Assembly (NCBI GenBank): GCA_016293065.1
Contig: JAEDEY010000001.1
Span: 1 to 64,000 of the forward strand
Reading direction: 5' to 3'
DNA length: 64,000 bases
DNA from: Bacteroidales bacterium
Lineage (GTDB): Bacteria; Bacteroidota; Bacteroidia; Bacteroidales; UBA3663
Shown here in pieces: positions 25,539 to 31,928 of the stretch. The stretch's first letter is position 1, and each line of letters begins with the position of its first letter. The position numbers were made by a program, and so were the translations under genes. The notes beneath the pieces were generated by a model, which ran no database searches, had not been told where the DNA came from, and was given only the letters and a program-made list of their open reading frames with translations.

Positions 25539-25751
25539 ATGAAACAGAAACTCGCACTCGCCTCATGGGTCGTAGCCGTAATCCTCTCGGTCGTAGCCTT
25601 ACTGCTGCCGCCCACTGGAGTCATCGACCATTCGGTCATCATCCTCGTCGCTCAGTTCCTTCTTCTCTGTGCCACTTTCCTCGGTGTCGATAGCTACGTC
25701 AACATGATCAAGTCGCACCATGGCAAATCTGAGGAGAATCGACTACAGTAG
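25539..25751 (+). CDS. small two-helix membrane protein, unknown function
   Basis: A 70-residue protein with two predicted membrane helices (about residues 7-26 and 32-50), a short polar loop and a basic/hydrophilic tail with HHGK. I do not recognise a named family. It is kept as a gene because the composition is membrane-like from the first codon, the gene is followed by a good terminator, and no overlapping alternative exists. Confidence 0.6.
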   Translation: MKQKLALASWVVAVILSVVALLLPPTGVIDHSVIILVAQFLLLCATFLGVDSYVNMIKSHHGKSEENRLQ

Positions 25752-25777
25752 TTGTAGTTGTTGTATCTAATAAATGG

Positions 25778-25822
25778 TTATTGGCTAAGATGTATGCTGT
25801 TTTTAGCCAATAATCTTTTTTT
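25778..25822 (+). terminator. rho-independent terminator after the small membrane protein
   Basis: An 11-bp stem TTATTGGCTAA/TTAGCCAATAA (25778-25788 with 25803-25813) with a 14-base loop, then a run of T at 25815-25822. It ends at the stop codon of the converging acyltransferase gene. Confidence 0.88.
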
Positions 25823-26834
25823 ATATCACTTTCTTTGCGCCTGGAATGAGGCGAATCAGCCATGCGTTGAGGAAAGACACTATGGCAGTAGCCACGCCGA
25901 TGAACAGGAATTTGGCGAAAGCACCCATCCACAGACCATCGCACAGATATTGTATGCCGAGCATCAGGGGCAAGTGGAAGACGTAGGCTCCATAGCTCTG
26001 TTGGGCGAGCCATTGCATCACGGCGTTCTCCTTGTTGGCATATTGGCGGAAGATCCAAAGCAATCCGAAGCTGATAAAGACGCACATGAGCGACTCATAG
26101 ACACCGAACCATTGCCACACGAGTTCGTCCCATGGGAAGGTGCCACGCAGATAGTGGTCGAGGGCAAGGAGGAGACCGATTGCCAATGCCGTTGCCCCTG
26201 TCTTGTTGTTCATCTTATCAAGCCAGTCGAAGCGATAGGCAAGAATACCGAGCACGAACATCATCACATACTGAAGATAGTGGGCAGGCTCGAGGACCAG
26301 AACCCATAGCGAAATCCAGTGATCCTGAGGACTTGCTTCCCTGATGATCCAACTGCCAAATCCCATGATGAGAGCTGCGGCAGTCAGTCCGATGATTGTT
26401 GGACGCGAATTGCATTGATTGTCGATAGGCTTGGCTGCCAGTCGGAATAAGGCATATAGGATGCAGAAGAATAGCAGGTTCTCGACAAACCACATGTGCG
26501 CCAGTTCGAACTTGCCGGTGCAGAAAGAGATGACAGAGCCCATCGCGACGAGCGGTACTCCAAGTCGGAGCAGTTTCTTCTTGATGAATGTGGCGAAGCC
26601 CTGATGGTCGAAGCTGCGTGGGATGAAATAGCCCGAGATGAAGAAGTAGAGTCCCATGAAGAACGAAGCATTTACGGCGAAGAAATGCCATATCCATGGT
26701 AAGAATTCGTCGTTGTTGGATGGAGTATATGGCCAACCTCCTCCTTGTCCGTAAGCCTGTCCGGCATGATGGAAAATCACTAAAAGGGTCAACATCACTT
26801 TGATGTTGTCAAGATAAGTAAGTCTCTGTTTCAT
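25821..26834 (-). CDS. acyltransferase family 3 membrane protein
   Basis: The 337-residue protein has about ten membrane helices and belongs to the OafA/WecH-type acyltransferase-3 group. The conserved start is RLTYLDNIKVMLTLLVIFHHAGQAYG, with the family His in helix 1 (FHH) and an Arg-containing NPxSF-like loop (FFISGYFIPRSF) in helix 2-3. Such proteins O-acylate surface sugars using cytoplasmic acyl donors. No glycan gene is adjacent, so the acceptor is unknown. It converges with the small membrane-protein gene. Confidence 0.85.
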   Translation of the reverse strand: MKQRLTYLDNIKVMLTLLVIFHHAGQAYGQGGGWPYTPSNNDEFLPWIWHFFAVNASFFMGLYFFISGYFIPRSFDHQGFATFIKKKLLRLGVPLVAMGSVISFCTGKFELAHMWFVENLLFFCILYALFRLAAKPIDNQCNSRPTIIGLTAAALIMGFGSWIIREASPQDHWISLWVLVLEPAHYLQYVMMFVLGILAYRFDWLDKMNNKTGATALAIGLLLALDHYLRGTFPWDELVWQWFGVYESLMCVFISFGLLWIFRQYANKENAVMQWLAQQSYGAYVFHLPLMLGIQYLCDGLWMGAFAKFLFIGVATAIVSFLNAWLIRLIPGAKKVI

Positions 26835-26919
26835 AATGTCAGCATTTTTCTTTTATTCTTGTAAATGTTGTTAGCATGATATTGATTAGCCGTATCTGGC
26901 AGAGGTAATGTCAAATGGC

Positions 26920-27324
26920 TCAATCTGCCAAATCCTTCATTTTCGACAATATCTCGTCTCTGATACGTCGGAACTGTGGCAAAACCTCATCCTCCGATCC
27001 CTTGAAAGAATCTGGATCTTCGAACCCTATGTGCAGGCGCTTGCTCACCTTGCCTGAGAATACAGGACAAGACTCTTTTGCTCCGCCACACACTGTAATG
27101 ACATAGTCCCATTCCTGACCTGTGTATTGGTCGAGCGATTTTGGATAGTGTTGGCTGATGTCTATTCCAATTTCGCCCATCACCTTGATTGCCAAAGGGT
27201 GTACCTCGTTTGCAGGTTTAGTTCCCGCAGAACATACATTCCAGTCGGGGTGGAGCGATTGGAGTATTCCGTGAGCCATCTGGCTACGGCAACGATTGCC
27301 TGTGCAAATTACTAAACAGTTCAT
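26920..27324 (-). CDS. arsC: thioredoxin-coupled arsenate reductase / LMW phosphatase-like
   Basis: The start at 27324 gives 134 residues. The phosphate loop CTGNRCRS carries the nucleophile C7 and R13 (CX5R). A second cysteine pair in VCGGAKESCP has the 7-residue spacing of Cys82/Cys89 in the Staphylococcus aureus enzyme. The protein reduces arsenate to arsenite with electrons from thioredoxin. An earlier in-frame start would add an atypical hydrophobic lead and is rejected. No arsR, arsB or acr3 is adjacent, which is unusual for ars genes, so the symbol is by family. Confidence 0.87.
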   Translation of the reverse strand: MNCLVICTGNRCRSQMAHGILQSLHPDWNVCSAGTKPANEVHPLAIKVMGEIGIDISQHYPKSLDQYTGQEWDYVITVCGGAKESCPVFSGKVSKRLHIGFEDPDSFKGSEDEVLPQFRRIRDEILSKMKDLAD

Positions 27325-27392
27325 CAAAAAGACAAATTTGAAGGATATTTGTAGAAATATTGAATAAAAATTCAAAAAAAGTGCATTGATAA

Positions 27393-27424
27393 TTTGGAAA
27401 TGTGAAATTCTTTCATTATCTTTG
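27393..27424 (+). promoter_or_regulatory. sigma-ABfr promoter of tRNA-Glu
   Basis: TTTG at 27393-27396, 20 bases, then TATCTTTG at 27417-27424. The expected start of transcription falls within 10 bases of the tRNA 5' end at 27441. Confidence 0.6.
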
Positions 27425-27440
27425 CAAAAAATCATAGATT

Positions 27441-27512
27441 GGTCCTATCGAATATCGGTTAGTTCGTCAGATTTTCATTCTGAAAAGCCGGGTTCGACTC
27501 CCGGTAGGACTA
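27441..27512 (+). tRNA. tRNA-Glu (anticodon TTC)
   Basis: A full cloverleaf: acceptor GGTCCTA with TAGGACT (G1-T72 wobble), D-stem GAAT/GTTC with T13-G22, anticodon stem TCAGA/TCTGA with loop TTTTCAT (anticodon TTC), a 4-base variable loop, and T-arm CCGGG-TTCGACT-CCCGG. Discriminator A; CCA is not encoded. The D-stem is unusual: pair 11-24 is A-T and 12-23 is A-T, whereas E. coli tRNA-Glu has T11-A24 and C12-G23, and T11-A24 is a known identity element. Confidence 0.93.
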
Positions 27513-27517
27513 CAATT

Positions 27518-28264
27518 TCACTCAAATAATCGTTCGATCAGCAGCAAGGTCATGAACCCGATGAGCAGAGCATAGGTAGCCTGCTTCTGATGTCCATGAG
27601 CATGTGTCTCGGGAATCATCTCATCACTTGTCACATAGAGCATCGCACCGCCAGCGAATCCGAGCATTACAGGCAATAATGTCTGTGATATGTTGCCCAT
27701 GCCAAAGCCAATCCACACACCGACAATCTCGAGCAGACCGATGACTACGGATATGACGAACGTGCGCAGAGGCTTGACTCCAGCGAGAAGCAACGGAGCG
27801 ATGATGACCATGCCTTCGGGCACATTCTGCAATGCAATGCCTATGCTTACTGTCCACGATGCTGTCTGGGCATCGCTGATGCTCACACCTGCAGCCATTC
27901 CTTCGGGAAGTTTATGCAAGGCGATAGCCATGACAAAGAGAAGCACATGGTTGAGCTTGGCATTGTTGTGATGTTCGGCTTCGTCAAGGCCTGTCACATG
28001 ATGAAGATGGGGTGTGACAAGGTCGAGCACATTGAGAAACATAGCTCCAATCATCACGCCTGCAACTACCCACCACCACTGAGAAGAGAGATCGAAAGCT
28101 GGTACTATAAGACCAATAGTCGAAGCAGCAAGCATGACACCTGCACAAAAGCCAAGGATGGTGTCGTTGGCCTTGTGGGGAAGATCCTTGATAAGGAAGC
28201 CTATTATACTGCCAATTACGGATGCCACGCATAGTCCCGCAGCGCTAATCCAAATATGATGCAT
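27518..28264 (-). CDS. ZIP-family divalent metal transporter
   Basis: The 248-residue membrane protein has about eight helices. The family metal sites are visible: HKLPEGMAAGVS in helix 4 and NVPEGMVIIAPL in helix 5, which form the binuclear centre of ZupT/ZIP proteins. A His-containing loop (TPHLHHVTG, then EAEHHNN) lies between helices 3 and 4, and HAHGHQK near the end. It imports zinc or another divalent metal. It forms a same-strand run with mgtC-like and the hydrolase fusion (16 and 2 bases apart). Confidence 0.9.
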   Translation of the reverse strand: MHHIWISAAGLCVASVIGSIIGFLIKDLPHKANDTILGFCAGVMLAASTIGLIVPAFDLSSQWWWVVAGVMIGAMFLNVLDLVTPHLHHVTGLDEAEHHNNAKLNHVLLFVMAIALHKLPEGMAAGVSISDAQTASWTVSIGIALQNVPEGMVIIAPLLLAGVKPLRTFVISVVIGLLEIVGVWIGFGMGNISQTLLPVMLGFAGGAMLYVTSDEMIPETHAHGHQKQATYALLIGFMTLLLIERLFE

Positions 28265-28280
28265 AGCAATTAATGTGGAT

Positions 28281-28928
28281 TTACTCGATAAATGAGAACG
28301 TCACATCTTCGAATTCGTTCATATAATCGATGAGCTTGGATGTTGACACGTCTCGACGCACTTTCATTTCGATCTTTGCCTCGAAGATGATGCCATGGGA
28401 GGTGTGACGGTCTTTTAGTTCGTAAGAGAGGAGTTCAAGACATTCTTCCTTGATCTGGGCAATTACGGTCTTTATGCTTTCCTTGTTGGACGAAGAGAAT
28501 GTCAATGCCACGGCAGTTGCACCAACACGAGGAATGAAGATATTGAGCACCTCAAGACCGACTAACACCAATGCAGTGGCGATGACTGCCATCAGCAACA
28601 TTCCAGCACCACAGGCTAATCCGATGGCGGCTGTGACCCAAAGACCTGCGGCTGTGGTCAGTCCTCGTATGACATTCTTCTGGAAGATGATCATGCCTGC
28701 ACCAAGAAATCCTATGCCCGATACTACTTGAGCAGCAACGCGTGAGGCATCTTTCATCTCTTCTCCAAAGCCATATTGTGACACGACACAGAACAATGCA
28801 CTACCAACGCTCACAAGAAAATGAGTGCGAAAGCCAGCAGCTTTAGCACGGAACTCACGCTCGATGCCGATGAGACCGCCTAACAGCAATGCGACTACTA
28901 AACGAATTGAAAGATCTAAGACATCCAT
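28281..28928 (-). CDS. MgtC/SapB-family membrane protein
   Basis: The 215-residue protein has four or five membrane helices at residues about 1-135, with the family pattern LLGGLIGIEREFRAKAAGFRTHFLVSVGSALF and VVSGIGFLGAGMIIF followed by GLTTAAGLWVTAAIG. The C-terminal about 75 residues form a soluble ACT-like domain. MgtC proteins aid survival under low magnesium or acid and can inhibit ATP synthase in pathogens; in commensals the role is less clear. The start lies 2 bases after the upstream hydrolase's stop. Confidence 0.88.
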   Translation of the reverse strand: MDVLDLSIRLVVALLLGGLIGIEREFRAKAAGFRTHFLVSVGSALFCVVSQYGFGEEMKDASRVAAQVVSGIGFLGAGMIIFQKNVIRGLTTAAGLWVTAAIGLACGAGMLLMAVIATALVLVGLEVLNIFIPRVGATAVALTFSSSNKESIKTVIAQIKEECLELLSYELKDRHTSHGIIFEAKIEMKVRRDVSTSKLIDYMNEFEDVTFSFIE

Positions 28929-28930
28929 AA

Positions 28931-30199
28931 TTACAAAAGAGACTTCAGCAATGAACGAAGTTCGTCGGCAGTGATTGCCGAACCTACAATCTTGCCCTCA
29001 GGACACACTACATAGAAAGCAGGAATCCAGTGGAGCTTATATGCCTGATATGTAGGGTCTTCGCGAGTGTTATTGAGGTTACTGACCTGAGGCCATTCGA
29101 ACTGTTCCTTGTCGAGAAGGGCAAGCCAAGCTTCGCGCTTGAAGTCGAACGACACGCTGAGGAACTCTATTGGGAGCTGTTCCTTTCCGACCTTCCAGTC
29201 GCGAGACTCAGTATATAGCTCCTTGAGCGCAGGAATTTCGCGACGACAGTCGCCACACCATGATGCCCAGAAGTCGATAACGACGTACTTCCCCTTGTAG
29301 TCGGCCAATGAGATAGTCTTGCCCTCTGGTGTCGGTGCAGAAAGCTCAGGTGCTGTTTCGCCTCGCTTGAGTTCAGGAGCATAGGCCATCTTGGCGAGAT
29401 AGAACTTGACGATGAGGTCGGAGATGCTGTCAAGCGACTGAGAGAATCCATGGTCTTCGCCAGGGAGATAGTGGTATTCTGAGAGCGGATAGATCTTGTG
29501 GTAGCGTTCGCCATAGGTGTAAGGTACAACTTTGTCGTTGTTGCCATGGAAGATGGCAGCAGGCCCCTGATAGCCAGCAGCAGTTTCGTAAATTGGGAGG
29601 CTGAATGCAGTCTTGATATAGTTCTTGCCAAGCTTCAACCCGCCGAACAGTTCGACATCTTCTGTGAGGGTAAGAGGGTCGTACACTTTGCCGAAAGTAT
29701 TGCCACGTATGGCATCTTCGCGAAGGACAGCAGCAGGAGCCATGAGCACGAGTGCCGACACCTTGTCGTCGCCAAGTTCGCCTGCAGCCATGCTTGCCAC
29801 TACGCCACCCTGAGAGTGTCCGAGGAATCCGATCTTAGAAACGAAAGGAAGAGACGACACATACTCATATATAGCCTTAGCATCTTCTATCTCGTTGGGC
29901 ACAGTCATGTTCTGGAAGAGGCCTTCGCTCTCGCCATGACCATTGAAATCGAAGCGCACGGAAGCGACTTTGCTATTTACGAGTTTGTTAGCAATCAGTT
30001 CATGCATTCCACCTTTATTGCCACAAAAACCATGCATCTGTATTACTACAGGACATTTCTGACCTTCCTTCAAAGTAGGCTGTTCGACAATGACAGAGAG
30101 TTTGCCCATCGAGCCTTGAACGGTGGTCTGGGTTGTAATCTTCTGTGCGAAAAGATTGCTGGCAATGAAAGCCAGAGAAAAAATTAGAAACTTTTTCAT
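28931..30199 (-). CDS. alpha/beta-hydrolase - thioredoxin-like fusion, exported
   Basis: The 422-residue protein has a signal peptide ending NLFAQ. Residues about 20-265 are an alpha/beta hydrolase of the acyl-esterase type: oxyanion region QMHGFCGNKGG, nucleophile elbow GHSQGG with S129, Asp in FHGNNDKVVP, and His in GEDHGF. Residues about 282-422 are a TlpA/ResA-like thioredoxin domain beginning GETAPELSAPTPEGK with the redox pair C315-G-D-C318 in FWASWCGDC, and cis-Pro in HWIPAFYVV. Both active sites look intact. A periplasmic esterase physically tied to a thiol oxidoreductase is uncommon; the join is continuous and in frame. Substrate unknown. Confidence 0.87.
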   Translation of the reverse strand: MKKFLIFSLAFIASNLFAQKITTQTTVQGSMGKLSVIVEQPTLKEGQKCPVVIQMHGFCGNKGGMHELIANKLVNSKVASVRFDFNGHGESEGLFQNMTVPNEIEDAKAIYEYVSSLPFVSKIGFLGHSQGGVVASMAAGELGDDKVSALVLMAPAAVLREDAIRGNTFGKVYDPLTLTEDVELFGGLKLGKNYIKTAFSLPIYETAAGYQGPAAIFHGNNDKVVPYTYGERYHKIYPLSEYHYLPGEDHGFSQSLDSISDLIVKFYLAKMAYAPELKRGETAPELSAPTPEGKTISLADYKGKYVVIDFWASWCGDCRREIPALKELYTESRDWKVGKEQLPIEFLSVSFDFKREAWLALLDKEQFEWPQVSNLNNTREDPTYQAYKLHWIPAFYVVCPEGKIVGSAITADELRSLLKSLL

Positions 30200-30229
30200 G
30201 ACGATATAATAATAAAATGCTAATCAGAA

Positions 30230-31552
30230 TTATTGATATGCTTTGCGGTCGAGCTTGCCATTGTATGTGCGTTTGATTGCATCGACGAGTTCAATGCTTT
30301 GTGGCACCTTGTAGTTCTCGAGTCGCGCTGCTATATGCTGAACGAGCTGTTGCTTATCGAACGAGTCGGCATCTTTTGGCACTATGAGCAGACGCACTAT
30401 ATTGCCCATCACTGGATGGGACTTTGGCAGGCAGATACAGTCGGAGACAGCAGGGAAGGCGAGGGCTACGCTTTCGACTTCGGAAGGAGAGACCTTCAGT
30501 GCTCCAACGTTGATGACATCTCCGTCGCGTCCTTCGATGACAAGCATTCCGTCGTCGTCGATGTGAGCTAAATCGTTGGTATATATCTTACCGTCTTTCA
30601 ATACATTGGCTGTGAGTTCTGGAGCATTGACATAACAGCTCATCTGTCCACCGTTCTGGCACACTACCTTGCCATCGACAATCTCGAACGACGCATGTTT
30701 CATCGGCGTGCCACAGCAAGAGTTCTTGTGCTTGCCATCGTTGAAGTTGTAGGTGCAAATCATTCCACACTCCGACGAAGCATAGGTGTTGAAAAGTCGT
30801 GTGTGGGGTAAAGTCTCGGCAAGCATCTGCATATCGGCTGACGATATGGGAGCTCCTCCTGTCTCGATGAAATCGATCTTTTCGCACAATGCAGCCAAGC
30901 GCTTGCGTGACAGGAGCAGCAGCATACGGATGCTGGCTGGTACAAGGAAGCAAGCCGTCTTGTGTGGACCATAACCCATAGCGTCGAAGAAGAGATTGAC
31001 ATCCTTCATGTCTTCGAGCACATAGAGCGTTGCACCAACCATCATTGTAGGAATAACTTTCGACCAGTTGCCCGAGTGGTTGATTGGTCCAGTGATGACA
31101 AAGGTGAGGTCAGACTTGAATCCAAGAGCGAAGACTAGATTCTCGCCATTGCAGAGGATGGCTCTACGGCTGATTAGCACTCCCTTAGACACACCTGTCG
31201 TGCCTGTGGTATAAAGGATGTCGGAATCGGTCTTAGGGTTGAATTTCAAGCCATGGACATCTCTGCTGATTTGAAGGAAACGTTGATCGGATACACCTTT
31301 TTCGAGCGGACAAACAACAGCGCCGAGATAATGTATGGCGAAATAGGTGACAAGATAGTCGAGCGACTGTTGCGAACGTGTCACATAGACATCGCCAGCC
31401 GACAACCCCTCGCGACGCAGTGCCTCGGCTCGTTTCAGGATTAGACTCCACAGCCTGGCATAGGTTGTTGCCTTGCCTTGTGCCACTATGGCAATCTTGT
31501 CGGGTGTATTGAGCGAATGCTCGAAGATATATTGTTCGAGGCTTTGTTTCAT
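30230..31552 (-). CDS. AMP-dependent acyl/aryl ligase
   Basis: A 440-residue member of the ANL (acyl-CoA synthetase/NRPS adenylation) family. It has the P-loop YTTGTTGVSKGVL, the A5-like YASSECGMICTYN, the hinge Asp in VIEGRDGDVINVGALKVSP and the late catalytic Lys in RTYNGKLDRKAY. It is shorter than most (about 500), mainly in the N-terminal domain. It would activate a carboxylic acid as acyl-AMP and load it onto a thiol. Its start overlaps the stop of the acyl-carrier-protein gene (ATGA), so the carrier is the probable acceptor. Confidence 0.88.
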   Translation of the reverse strand: MKQSLEQYIFEHSLNTPDKIAIVAQGKATTYARLWSLILKRAEALRREGLSAGDVYVTRSQQSLDYLVTYFAIHYLGAVVCPLEKGVSDQRFLQISRDVHGLKFNPKTDSDILYTTGTTGVSKGVLISRRAILCNGENLVFALGFKSDLTFVITGPINHSGNWSKVIPTMMVGATLYVLEDMKDVNLFFDAMGYGPHKTACFLVPASIRMLLLLSRKRLAALCEKIDFIETGGAPISSADMQMLAETLPHTRLFNTYASSECGMICTYNFNDGKHKNSCCGTPMKHASFEIVDGKVVCQNGGQMSCYVNAPELTANVLKDGKIYTNDLAHIDDDGMLVIEGRDGDVINVGALKVSPSEVESVALAFPAVSDCICLPKSHPVMGNIVRLLIVPKDADSFDKQQLVQHIAARLENYKVPQSIELVDAIKRTYNGKLDRKAYQ

Positions 31553-31776
31553 TGTTTCTCAGCAAGTTTCTTTTCGACAAGGGCAACAAGAGAATCGAGC
31601 GACTTGAGGTTCTTGGGAGTAGCGTATGAGCTGTCGAGATCGATGTCGAAAGCTGCTGACAACTCCATGAGGATAGTAGTCACGCCAAGCGAGTCAAGTT
31701 CGCCGTACAGATGTTCTGATTCAATATCAACAAGTGGTAATGCCTCTTCGAGGATCTCTCTTATTCTTTCTTTCAT
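31549..31776 (-). CDS. acyl carrier protein
   Basis: A 75-residue acidic helical protein with the phosphopantetheine attachment motif LDSLGV at S29, as in ACP. The start at 31776 is chosen because the frame further upstream has no ACP-like sequence. It is distinct from housekeeping AcpP, which sits beside fabF, and is coupled by a 4-base overlap to the AMP ligase. TATCTTTG on the minus strand (31805-31812) is the likely -7 element. Confidence 0.87.
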   Translation of the reverse strand: MKERIREILEEALPLVDIESEHLYGELDSLGVTTILMELSAAFDIDLDSSYATPKNLKSLDSLVALVEKKLAEKQ

Positions 31777-31804
31777 ACTATTTTGAATTTTAATAATTAA
31801 TATG

Positions 31805-31812
31805 CAAAGATA
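31805..31812 (-). promoter_or_regulatory. -7 element of the ACP-ligase pair
   Basis: TATCTTTG read on the minus strand, 29 bases before the ACP start codon. No TTTG at the ideal -33 distance. Confidence 0.45.
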
Positions 31813-31895
31813 AACATTTATTACAAAATATTGATGAAATAGACTATTAATTGTAGTATTTGTTGGCAAATATGATAAATAACCCCAATTTTTGT

Positions 31896-31903
31896 TATAT
31901 TTG
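31896..31903 (+). promoter_or_regulatory. -7 element of the MMPL exporter gene
   Basis: TATATTTG, 25 bases before the ATG at 31929. It shows that in-frame codons upstream of 31929 are not translated. The -33 box is weak. Confidence 0.45.
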
Positions 31904-31928
31904 CAGAAAAAAAAGCAAAGAAAAGAAT

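Noticed and set aside
26920..27324. Arsenic resistance operon
   Set aside because: Only the reductase is present; no regulator or arsenite exporter lies on either side, so calling an operon is not supported.
31860..31928. Upstream extension of the MMPL exporter
   Set aside because: The extra codons overlap the -7 element at 31896-31903, so they are not transcribed, and the next ATG begins a typical first helix.
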